A stretch of 62,491 bases of DNA, taken from the NCBI GenBank assembly GCA_050184585.1, contig JBFXAF010000015.1:1-62491 (forward strand). The letters run 5' to 3'. The position numbers and the translations under genes are program-made. Shown one piece after another: positions 26,580 to 33,918 of this stretch. Position 1 is the first letter of the stretch; each line of letters begins with the position of its first letter. Origin of the DNA: JBFXAF01 sp050184585 (GTDB lineage: Bacteria; Pseudomonadota; Alphaproteobacteria; Rhizobiales; Rhizobiaceae). Under the pieces are notes generated by a model, which was not told the origin of the DNA, did not search any database, and saw only the letters and a list, made by a program, of their open reading frames with translations.

Positions 26580-27835
26580 AACCGCACCCGGTGTGGTCGG
26601 CGAAGGGGCCGGCTCCGCCGGTGGTGCCGCTGGCAGCGAACGAGCGCGCCGACCTGATCGTCGTCGGCGCAGGCATCCAGGGATTGTCCGCGGCCCTGTA
26701 CGCCGCCCGTGCAGGCCTGGCCGTCCGCATCGTCGAGGCAGGCGAGATCGGCGCCGGCGCGTCCGGCGTGAACGGCGGGCAGGTCATCCCGGGCCTGAAG
26801 CACGCTCCTGCCTGGCTGGCGGAAACGTTTGGCGAGCGCGCGGCGGCGTTCGCTTCTGGGACCGCGGACGCCGTCTTCAGCCTGATTGCCTCCGAAAGCC
26901 TTGCCGTACCGCATGCCCGTGCCGGCTGGATCCAGGCGGCGCACACCGAGACCGCCTTGGCCTCGGCGCGCGATCGGGTGCGCCAATGGCAGGCGCGCGG
27001 CGCGGACGTCGGATTCCTCGACGCGGCTGACATCGCGAAGTCGACCGGCGCCACGGGCTATCTGGGAGGCTGGATCGACCGCCGCGCCGGCGTCATCGAC
27101 CCTTTGGCTTTCACGCGCGGACTGGCGCGTCTCGCGGTCGAGGCGGGAGGACGCATCGCCACCACCACGCGGATCGTCTCCATCCGAGGGGCGAACGGCC
27201 TCTGGACCGCGGGAACCGCCGACGGTCGATCGGTTGCCGCGCCTCGAATTCTTGTTGCCACCAACGCCCATTCTGACGCGCTCGTGTCAGGGCTGGCGCG
27301 CTCTATCGTCTGGCTGCATTCGTTCCAGATCGCCACCGCGCCGCTTCCACCAGCGATCGCCTCGACCATCCTGCCCGGCGGCCAGGCGGTTTCGGATTCC
27401 CGCCGTATCCTTGTCTACTTCCGCAAGACCGCGGACGGTCGGCTGATGCTGGGCGGACGGGGTCCGATGCGCGCGCCGCGGTCGGATGCGGACTGGGCGC
27501 ACCTGCAGCGTGCCCTTGTCAGGCTCTACCCGGCTTTGGCCGGCATTCCCATCGAGCGTCGCTGGTTCGGCCGCGTCGCGATGACGCCCGATAGCCTTCC
27601 GCACATCCATGAACCGGAACCCGGGCTGCTCGCCGTCGCTGGCTGCAACGGTCGTGGCGTCGCGTTGATGACGGCGCTGGGTCCCCACATCGCGCAATGG
27701 GCCGCGACCGGCGACTGGGACTCCCTGCCCTTTCCTGTCACTCCGGTCCGGCCGATCCCCTTCCACGCCATCCGCCATCTCGGCGTCGCCGCGACGATCG
27801 CCTGGAACCGGTTGCGGGATGCGTTGGAGACGTAG
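26576..27835 (+). CDS. FAD-dependent amine/amino-acid oxidoreductase (DAO family)
   Basis: Flavoprotein of the D-amino-acid oxidase superfamily, 419 aa, closest in layout to gamma-glutamylputrescine/sarcosine-type oxidases. The Rossmann FAD-binding motif GAGIQGLSAALYAARAG is at about residue 30, followed by GAGASGVNGGQVIPG. A C-terminal flavin-binding segment (PHIHEPEPGLLAVAGCNGRGVALMTALG) closes the fold. It probably oxidises the C-N bond of an amine or amino-acid derivative with O2 or another acceptor. It is last in the overlapping transporter operon and converges on the UxaA-family gene. Confidence 0.85.
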   Translation: MKPHPVWSAKGPAPPVVPLAANERADLIVVGAGIQGLSAALYAARAGLAVRIVEAGEIGAGASGVNGGQVIPGLKHAPAWLAETFGERAAAFASGTADAVFSLIASESLAVPHARAGWIQAAHTETALASARDRVRQWQARGADVGFLDAADIAKSTGATGYLGGWIDRRAGVIDPLAFTRGLARLAVEAGGRIATTTRIVSIRGANGLWTAGTADGRSVAAPRILVATNAHSDALVSGLARSIVWLHSFQIATAPLPPAIASTILPGGQAVSDSRRILVYFRKTADGRLMLGGRGPMRAPRSDADWAHLQRALVRLYPALAGIPIERRWFGRVAMTPDSLPHIHEPEPGLLAVAGCNGRGVALMTALGPHIAQWAATGDWDSLPFPVTPVRPIPFHAIRHLGVAATIAWNRLRDALET

Positions 27836-27847
27836 CCGCGACGGCGG

Positions 27848-29428
27848 CTACATCACGGCGCCGATCTGCCACGGCACGAACTCGTTGTCGCCGTAACCAA
27901 GCTCTTCCGACTTCGACGGCTTGCCGGAGGCGACGGCGAGTATTTCGTCGAAGATTTCCCGGCCCTTCTCTTCGACCGGAACGCCGGCGAGGATATCGCC
28001 GCAGTTCAGGTCCATGTCCTCCTTCATCCGCTCGTACATCGGCGTGTTGGTCGCGAGCTTGATGGAGGGCACCGGCTTGCAGCCATAGGCCGAGCCACGG
28101 CCGGTGGTGAAGGCGAGAATGTTGGCGCCGCCGGCAACCTGCCCCGTGGCGGAAACCGGATCGAGGCCCGGCGTGTCCATGAACACGAAGCCCTTCTCGG
28201 TCACCGGCTCTGCATATTCGTAGACGGCGTTGAGCGTGGTCGACCCGCCCTTGGCCGCTGCGCCAAGCGATTTTTCCAGGATGGTGGTGAGGCCGCCGGC
28301 CTTGTTGCCGTGCGAGGGGTTGTTGTTCATCTCGCCGTGGTTGCGGGCCGTGTAGTCCTCCCACCACTTGATGCGCTCGACCAGCTTCTCACCCACCGCG
28401 CGGTTCTTCGCACGGCGCGTCAGCAAGTGCTCTGCGCCGTAGATTTCCGGCGTCTCGGATAGGATCGCGGTGCCGCCCTGCCTGACCAGCAGGTCGGCCG
28501 CGACGCCCAGCGCCGGGTTGGCGGTGATGCCGGAATAGCCATCCGAGCCGCCGCATTGCAGCGCCAGGATGAGTTCGGACGCGGGCAGCGTCTCCCGGCG
28601 GGCCTTGTCCGCGACCGCCAGCATTTCCTTCACCCGTCCCAGCCCCTGCTCGATCGTCTTGCGCGTACCGCCCGAGTCCTGGATTGTCATGGTGCGAAAC
28701 GTCTCGCTCTCCTCGATTCCGTAGAGCTGCTTGAGCTTGCCGATCTGGAAGGTTTCGCAGCCGAGCCCGATCAGCAGCACGCCTCCGAGATTGGGATTGG
28801 CTGAATAGCCCCATTGCGTACGCTTCAGGATGTCGAAGCCCTCGCCCGCACTGGCCATGCCGCAGCCTGTACCGTGGACGAAGGAAACCACGCCGTCGAC
28901 ATGGGGAAACTGGTCGATGATGCCCGCGCGGTTGGCCGCCTCCGCGATGAATCGCGCGACCGTGGCCGAGCAGTTCACGCTGGTCAGGATGCCTACATAG
29001 TTGCGCGTGCCGGTCTTGCCGTTGGCGCGCCGATAGCCTTCGAACGTCAGTTGCTGCTCCACCGGCAGGATGTCCGCCGGCCGCGCATCCTCGCCAAAGG
29101 CATAGTCGCGTGCGAAATCATGCATCTCGACATTGTGCTCATGCACCCAGTCGCCTGCTGCGATCGGCTTCGAGGCAAAGCCGATGATCTGGCCGAACTT
29201 CCTGACCGGATCGCGAACAGAGATCGGCCGCGCCGCCATCTTGTGCCCGAACGGAATGGCCTGCATCGACGCGACGCCCTCCGACGTCGACCGTCCCTTT
29301 TCGATCCTTTCTCCGGCGACGACGATGTTGTCGTCGGCCGACAGCCTCAGTGTCCGCGCGGGCGACGCCTGATTCACCGGTCCGCCTCCCGCCTTTGTCT
29401 GATCGGCCCGCATGAAGACCGGGGACAC
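27848..29428 (-). CDS. UxaA-family sugar-acid dehydratase (altronate/galactarate dehydratase-like)
   Basis: Cytoplasmic dehydratase, 526 aa, with the two-part architecture of UxaA/GarD proteins: an N-terminal SAF-type domain (about residues 35-115: IPFGHKMAARPISVRDPVRKFGQIIGFA, VHEHNVEMHDFARDY) and a large C-terminal UxaA domain with the metal-site signature VHGTGCGMA and CGGSDGYSGITANPALG. Such enzymes remove water from a hexonate to give a 2-keto-3-deoxy acid. The exact substrate is not decidable. An ATG 15 bases into the frame (MRADQTKAGG) is an alternative start. It is divergent from the GntR gene, which probably controls it. Confidence 0.85.
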   Translation of the reverse strand: MSPVFMRADQTKAGGGPVNQASPARTLRLSADDNIVVAGERIEKGRSTSEGVASMQAIPFGHKMAARPISVRDPVRKFGQIIGFASKPIAAGDWVHEHNVEMHDFARDYAFGEDARPADILPVEQQLTFEGYRRANGKTGTRNYVGILTSVNCSATVARFIAEAANRAGIIDQFPHVDGVVSFVHGTGCGMASAGEGFDILKRTQWGYSANPNLGGVLLIGLGCETFQIGKLKQLYGIEESETFRTMTIQDSGGTRKTIEQGLGRVKEMLAVADKARRETLPASELILALQCGGSDGYSGITANPALGVAADLLVRQGGTAILSETPEIYGAEHLLTRRAKNRAVGEKLVERIKWWEDYTARNHGEMNNNPSHGNKAGGLTTILEKSLGAAAKGGSTTLNAVYEYAEPVTEKGFVFMDTPGLDPVSATGQVAGGANILAFTTGRGSAYGCKPVPSIKLATNTPMYERMKEDMDLNCGDILAGVPVEEKGREIFDEILAVASGKPSKSEELGYGDNEFVPWQIGAVM

Positions 29429-29524
29429 TGAAGAACGGACATCGCCTGGCTACCCTTCCCGTCACCGCCCGCGGCGCTTGGGAGAACGCTCGCGGACGGG
29501 AAGCTTTGCTTGCCGGCGCCTTTC

Positions 29525-29540
29525 TACTAACATGTTAGTA
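29525..29540. promoter_or_regulatory. Perfect 16-bp palindrome TACTAACATGTTAGTA at the gntR start
   Basis: A perfect 16-bp dyad ends on the A of the gntR start codon and lies in the 111-bp gap before the divergent UxaA-family gene. Its position fits an operator for autoregulation by the GntR protein and co-regulation of the dehydratase gene. No Shine-Dalgarno is visible before the ATG at 29540, so a leaderless message or a downstream start is possible. Confidence 0.6.
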
Positions 29541-30280
29541 TGAGATCAACCCGTGGTTCGCCGCCCACAATTCCATCCGGGGCCGCGCTCCAGACCCGCT
29601 CGGGGGCCACCGAACGCGTCGTCGACGCGCTTCGCGAAGCAATCGTCACGCTCGAACTCAAGCCGGGCGCGTTTCTCGACAAGGCCGCGTTGACGGGCCG
29701 CTTTGGGGTTTCCCGCTTCCCGGTGTCCGAGGCGCTGAACCGCCTGAAGGCAGAAGGGCTTGTCGACATTCGCCCGCAGAGCGGCTCGACCGTCTCCCTG
29801 CTCCGGCTCGCCGACGCTCGCGAGAACATGTTCCTCAGGCGGGCGCTGGAAACGGAAGCCGTTGCCCATCATGCAACCAGCCCCTCCCCGGAGCTGATCG
29901 CCGATCTGAAGCGGTCGCTGCGCAGTCAAAAGGTCGCCCTCGACGCAGAGGACAGGCCCGGTTTCCATCGGCTCGATCTTGAGTTCCACGACATACTGGT
30001 CTCGGCGGTCGGATACCGACGCGTCAGGCAGACGGTGGAGTGGGCCCGGCTGGCCTTGGATCGCGCCCGCCGCCTGATCATCTCGCCGCGCCGTCACCAG
30101 TTGAGCTACGCCGAGCACGCGTCCATCGTGACCGCCATCGCGTCGGGTGACTCGCTCGTCGCCCGCCGGGCGATGGCGGCGCACCTGGATTCGGTCCTCG
30201 CCGAACTTGAGGCATTTGCATTCGACAACCCCCAGGTCTTCGCCGACGTGACGGGCAGGCAGGACCGATCCGCCCCGTAA
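29540..30280 (+). CDS. GntR-family transcriptional regulator, FadR/FCD subfamily
   Basis: DNA-binding regulator, 246 aa. The N-terminal winged helix (about residues 22-85: ATERVVDALREAIVTLELKPGAFLDKAALTGRFGVSRFPVSEALNRLKAEGLVDIRPQSGS) is followed by an all-helical FCD ligand-binding domain (about 90-225) with the His/Asp metal-site pattern (FHRLDLEFHDILV, SYAEHASIVTAI, ARRAMAAHLDS). FCD regulators usually respond to sugar acids or other carboxylates, in keeping with the divergent UxaA-type dehydratase. A perfect palindrome overlaps the start codon. Confidence 0.92.
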   Translation: MRSTRGSPPTIPSGAALQTRSGATERVVDALREAIVTLELKPGAFLDKAALTGRFGVSRFPVSEALNRLKAEGLVDIRPQSGSTVSLLRLADARENMFLRRALETEAVAHHATSPSPELIADLKRSLRSQKVALDAEDRPGFHRLDLEFHDILVSAVGYRRVRQTVEWARLALDRARRLIISPRRHQLSYAEHASIVTAIASGDSLVARRAMAAHLDSVLAELEAFAFDNPQVFADVTGRQDRSAP

Positions 30281-30442
30281 CGTTAACGGACGATTGACGG
30301 ACAACCTTCACCATGAAGGTCGACACCACACGGTTGCCGCAGGTAGACCCGGCCGTCGTTGTCGGCGACGCGGGGGGCGATTTGCAATGAGCGCAAGTGA
30401 AGCGGCGACAGGTAGCCGTTTCCTGACTGCGGGTTCGGCGCG

Positions 30443-31930
30443 ATGAGTATCGCGGGAACGGAGTTCACCGCGACCGATCGGGCGGCGTTCTCACCGGCGC
30501 GCTGGCGACGCGCCTGGCTGGGCATGGACGCGAACCCTGTCGCGATCTCCTTTGCCGGGACACTTCCCGGCGTCGCCGTCATTCATCTGGTGTTCTTTGC
30601 CGCAATCCTGGCCGGCGGCCAGATTTCCCGGGCTGCGACCGCCATGGTGGCGATCACCCTCGTGGGATGCGCGCTCCAACCGACCCGTCGCCTAGCCATC
30701 ATGGCCGGCGCCGGCTTGGTGTACATGTCCCTGCGGCCATTTCGCAGTCACCAGCAGAGTGAGTTTGTCGAACGCATGAAGCCTATCGGCTTCGAAGCGG
30801 CCGAACTTCCGTCGCTCGCCTTCCAGGTGCCGATGGTGCTTCTGTTTCTGGTTCTCTGCACCATCGCGCTCGCCCTCCAGAAACGCTTCCCCGCCTCAGT
30901 CTGCGCCCGGCGACCGGTCCTTGCCCAGTTCTTCGCGTTCTTCACGCTCGCGGCAATTGGAGCGTTTCTGTCAGAGGGAACGCTCGCGCATTCGATCCTC
31001 TGGACGCAACTCACGATCCTCGGCGCATCCTTCTTCTTCCTCTCCTACGCGTTGGCCGACAACCGATCGCGCGACGATACCCCGATGCTCGGCCGGCTGG
31101 GGTTCCTGAGGCCGTTCTGGAGCGGCCCGTCGGTGCCGTTCAAGAGCCCGGCATTCCTGAAGCGGTTCGAGGCGAACGACCCTCAGGCTCTCGCCGCGGT
31201 CCGCCTGAGGGCGTTGAAGCTCTCGATCTGGGCTCTGGTGCTGGTCGCCGCACATGCCGCGCTCAGCCACGCGTTCTACGAAAAGGCCGGCCTTCCGACG
31301 CTCGACCAGGCCATCGTCGCCGTGGCGTCGGGCGAGGATTTCACGCGGGGCCTGGGCTGGGGCGTTGTCGCCAAGAACTTCGTTCTGAACATCCTGTCGT
31401 TCGGCGCGATCGCCCACACCCTCGTCGCCATCGTTCGGATGGCGGGTTTCGGCATTCCCCGTCACATGGCGCGACCGCTGTCGTCGCGCACGATCGCTGA
31501 GTTCTGGAACCGCTACGTCTACTACTTCAAGGAAGTGCTGGTGGATTTCTTCTTCTATCCGGCCTTTTTGCGCTGGTTCAAGAAGAGCCCGAGGCTGCGC
31601 ATCGCATTCGCCACCTTCTGCGCGGCGTTCGTCGGCAACATTCTCTTCTCGGTCGTCTCGCAGGCGCACCTTCTCGCCGATGGACCGGCCGCGATGGCGA
31701 CGGCGCTACGCTCCTATTCCGTCTACGCCTTGGCGCTCACCCTTGCCCTCATCGCATCGCAGTTGCGCAATGCAACTCCGCGGCCCGAACATGGCATGCT
31801 GCGCTACCATGTGCTGCCACGCCTGAATGTGCTGGGCTTTTTTGCGCTGGCGCAGATCTTCGCCGACGAGTCCGGCACGATCGGCCTCGAGGCCCGGACG
31901 GATTTCTTCCTTCGCCTGTTCGGCGCTTGA
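30443..31930 (+). CDS. MBOAT-like multi-pass membrane protein, possible DltB-type acyltransferase relative
   Basis: Integral membrane protein, 495 aa, with about ten hydrophobic segments. The C-terminal half reads like a diverged MBOAT: AHTLVAIVRMAGFGIPRHMARPLSSR then TIAEFWNRYVYYFKEVLVDFFFYPAFLRWFKK (FW at 354-355) parallels the 'ARMFGF...RPYLSRSIAEFWRRWHISL' block of DltB/AlgI. The invariant MBOAT His would be expected around residues 392-399, but the sequence there is FCAAFVGN; the nearest His is 409. It may therefore be a non-catalytic relative or use a different residue. Neighbours are a carrier protein (convergent, 7-bp gap) and a DltA-like ligase, which is the main reason to suspect a Dlt-like pathway. 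Family assignment is from motif resemblance only. Confidence 0.6.
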   Translation: MSIAGTEFTATDRAAFSPARWRRAWLGMDANPVAISFAGTLPGVAVIHLVFFAAILAGGQISRAATAMVAITLVGCALQPTRRLAIMAGAGLVYMSLRPFRSHQQSEFVERMKPIGFEAAELPSLAFQVPMVLLFLVLCTIALALQKRFPASVCARRPVLAQFFAFFTLAAIGAFLSEGTLAHSILWTQLTILGASFFFLSYALADNRSRDDTPMLGRLGFLRPFWSGPSVPFKSPAFLKRFEANDPQALAAVRLRALKLSIWALVLVAAHAALSHAFYEKAGLPTLDQAIVAVASGEDFTRGLGWGVVAKNFVLNILSFGAIAHTLVAIVRMAGFGIPRHMARPLSSRTIAEFWNRYVYYFKEVLVDFFFYPAFLRWFKKSPRLRIAFATFCAAFVGNILFSVVSQAHLLADGPAAMATALRSYSVYALALTLALIASQLRNATPRPEHGMLRYHVLPRLNVLGFFALAQIFADESGTIGLEARTDFFLRLFGA

Positions 31931-31937
31931 GGCCCGG

Positions 31938-32180
31938 TCAGCCGCCGACCAGCACCTTCAGATCGTCCATCGTGTCGAGCCGGGTGACGTCGAAATCCGC
32001 ATCGGCGAGGTCGATGCCATACTCGCTCTCGAGCAGGAACATGATCTCGGTGGCTGCAAGCGAATCCAGGCGGCCGGAAAAGAACAGGGAATCCCCGTCG
32101 CCGAAAGGACGCAAGTCGCCGCGCGCGGCAAGCTTCTCGACAACGAGATTGCGGAGCGGCTCGATCGATGTGCCGTCCAT
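31938..32180 (-). CDS. Phosphopantetheine-binding carrier protein (DltC/AlmF/ACP-like)
   Basis: Acidic 80-aa carrier protein. The attachment site is Ser40 in GRLDSLAATEIMFLLE, where 4'-phosphopantetheine would be added; the following helix and the DLADADFDVTRLDTMDDL stretch complete the four-helix ACP fold. The ATG at 32180 has a good purine-rich site (GGGGGAAA) about 6 bases upstream. It is not near fatty-acid genes, but divergent (164 bp) from a DltA-like adenylating enzyme and convergent with an MBOAT-like protein, so it probably accepts an amino acid or other acid from that enzyme as a thioester. Confidence 0.88.
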   Translation of the reverse strand: MDGTSIEPLRNLVVEKLAARGDLRPFGDGDSLFFSGRLDSLAATEIMFLLESEYGIDLADADFDVTRLDTMDDLKVLVGG

Positions 32181-32344
32181 GCCGTTTCCCCCTGCTCATC
32201 CAGCCGACAGGAAAGCTTTGCGCGGTTGACATTTCATGAACGGGCGCGAGCTGGCGTTCCGGTTAGGCTTAATCTCCGGAAAGATTTGATGAACCTGTGA
32301 TTGTTATGGCATCGGGACATCGTTCATCACCATGGAGCCGCCCC

Positions 32345-33913
32345 ATGCCGACGAACTTCAACCTCGCGTCCGATTTCGCTGCTACGGCACGCCGTCACCC
32401 CGGCCGCACCGCGATCGCCACCGCGCGCAAGAGCATCACCTATTCCGAACTCGCTGACACCGCCTCGCGGCTGGGTTCCCTGTTCGCACCGCAGCTCAAG
32501 AGCGGCCGCATCGGCATCCTCGCGACGCGCAGCATCGAGGCCTATGCCGGCATCCTCGGCGCCGCCTGGGCCGGCGGCGCCTATGTGCCGCTCAACCTGA
32601 AGTGGCCCGAGGAACGCCTCGTGGCCCTCATGCGTGCGCTCGACCTCGACGCTCTGGTCGCCGACCGCAACGGAGCGGCGCAGTTGACGCCGGCCGTGCT
32701 CGACGCGGCGCCGGATCTGATCGTCGTCGCCGATGACGCCGCGACCGTTCCCGAACGCGCTGTCAGCCTTTCGCAAGCGATCGCCTCCGTCGCATCGTCG
32801 GCCCAACCGGCGCCGGTCGGTCCCGAACACCTCGCCTACATCATCTTCACTTCGGGCACGACCGGTCTCCCGAAGGGCGTGATGATCGCCGCGGGTTCGC
32901 TGCGCCACTATCTCGACAAGACCGAGCCCTGGACCTGCTTCACCGCCGAAGACCGGGTCGGCGAATGCTGCGACGTGACCTTCGACTTGACCGTCCACAA
33001 CATGTTCCTCGCCTGGCGCTCGGGTTCGTCGCTCCACCTCATGTCACAGTTGGAATTGATGGCGCCCGCCCGCTTCATTCGCGCCAGCGCCATTTCCGTC
33101 TGGCTCTCGGTGCCGACAATCGCGAACACCATGCGACGCACGGGTGCTCTGCAACCCGGTGTGCTGCCCAGCCTGCGCCTGTCGATCTTCTGCGGCGAGC
33201 CCCTCCCCGTCGCGACGGCCGAGGCATGGGCGGCCGCGACGCCGAACGGCGTTGTCGAGAACATCTACGGCCCGACCGAGGGTACCGTTATCTGCATGCG
33301 CCAGGGCCTCACCGACCCGCCGGTCGCGACGCCCGAGCGCGGGATCGTCGCCATCGGTCGCCCCTACGACACGATGGAGGTGGCGATCCTCGACGAGGCC
33401 GGCGAGCAGGTTCCGGCCGGTGAGCCGGGCGAGATCGCGCTCTCGGGCCCGCAGCTCGCCATCGGCTATTTCAATGCGCCGGAGCAGACCGCGGATCGCT
33501 TCCGCCTTATCCGTGGGAAGCGCTGGTACCTGACGGGCGACCTCGGCCGCGTGGACGCGGACGGGGTGTTCCACCACCTCGGCCGGGTCGACAACCAGGT
33601 GAAGGTGAAGGGAAACCGCATCGAACTCGAGGAAGTCGAGGCGCATCTGCGCACGGCGGCTGGCAGTGACCTGGTCGCGACCGTCGCGTGGCCCGTCGTC
33701 CACGGTTCGGCGGAAGGCCTCGTCGGCTTCTGCTCCGGCTCGGCGTTCTCGCCCGTCGAGATCCGCGCTCGCCTGCGCAGGGGCCTGCCGGAATACATGA
33801 TCCCCGGCGACATCCGGCTGGTCGACGAACTGCCGGTCAACGTCAATGGCAAGATCGACCGCCGTGCACTCTTCGAGCGGCTTTCCAATGGCGCTCGCGA
33901 AGCGGCCGAATAG
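32345..33913 (+). CDS. DltA-like amino-acid adenylating ligase (AMP-binding family)
   Basis: ANL-superfamily adenylating enzyme, 522 aa, start at the ATG at 32345 with GGAG 8 bases upstream. Core motifs: TSGTTGLPKG from Thr169 (A3), FDLTV with Asp214 (A4; this Asp binds the alpha-amino group in amino-acid-activating members), NIYGPTEGT (A5), YLTGDLGRVDADG (A7), GRVDNQVKVKGNRIELEEVE (A8) and the catalytic Lys503 in VNVNGKIDRR (A10). It is a stand-alone A-domain without condensation or carrier domains, as in DltA and AlmE. It should make an aminoacyl-AMP and load the adjacent carrier protein. Which amino acid is loaded is not readable. It ends 5 bp from the ndvA stop (convergent). Confidence 0.88.
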   Translation: MPTNFNLASDFAATARRHPGRTAIATARKSITYSELADTASRLGSLFAPQLKSGRIGILATRSIEAYAGILGAAWAGGAYVPLNLKWPEERLVALMRALDLDALVADRNGAAQLTPAVLDAAPDLIVVADDAATVPERAVSLSQAIASVASSAQPAPVGPEHLAYIIFTSGTTGLPKGVMIAAGSLRHYLDKTEPWTCFTAEDRVGECCDVTFDLTVHNMFLAWRSGSSLHLMSQLELMAPARFIRASAISVWLSVPTIANTMRRTGALQPGVLPSLRLSIFCGEPLPVATAEAWAAATPNGVVENIYGPTEGTVICMRQGLTDPPVATPERGIVAIGRPYDTMEVAILDEAGEQVPAGEPGEIALSGPQLAIGYFNAPEQTADRFRLIRGKRWYLTGDLGRVDADGVFHHLGRVDNQVKVKGNRIELEEVEAHLRTAAGSDLVATVAWPVVHGSAEGLVGFCSGSAFSPVEIRARLRRGLPEYMIPGDIRLVDELPVNVNGKIDRRALFERLSNGAREAAE

Positions 33914-33918
33914 CTGCT

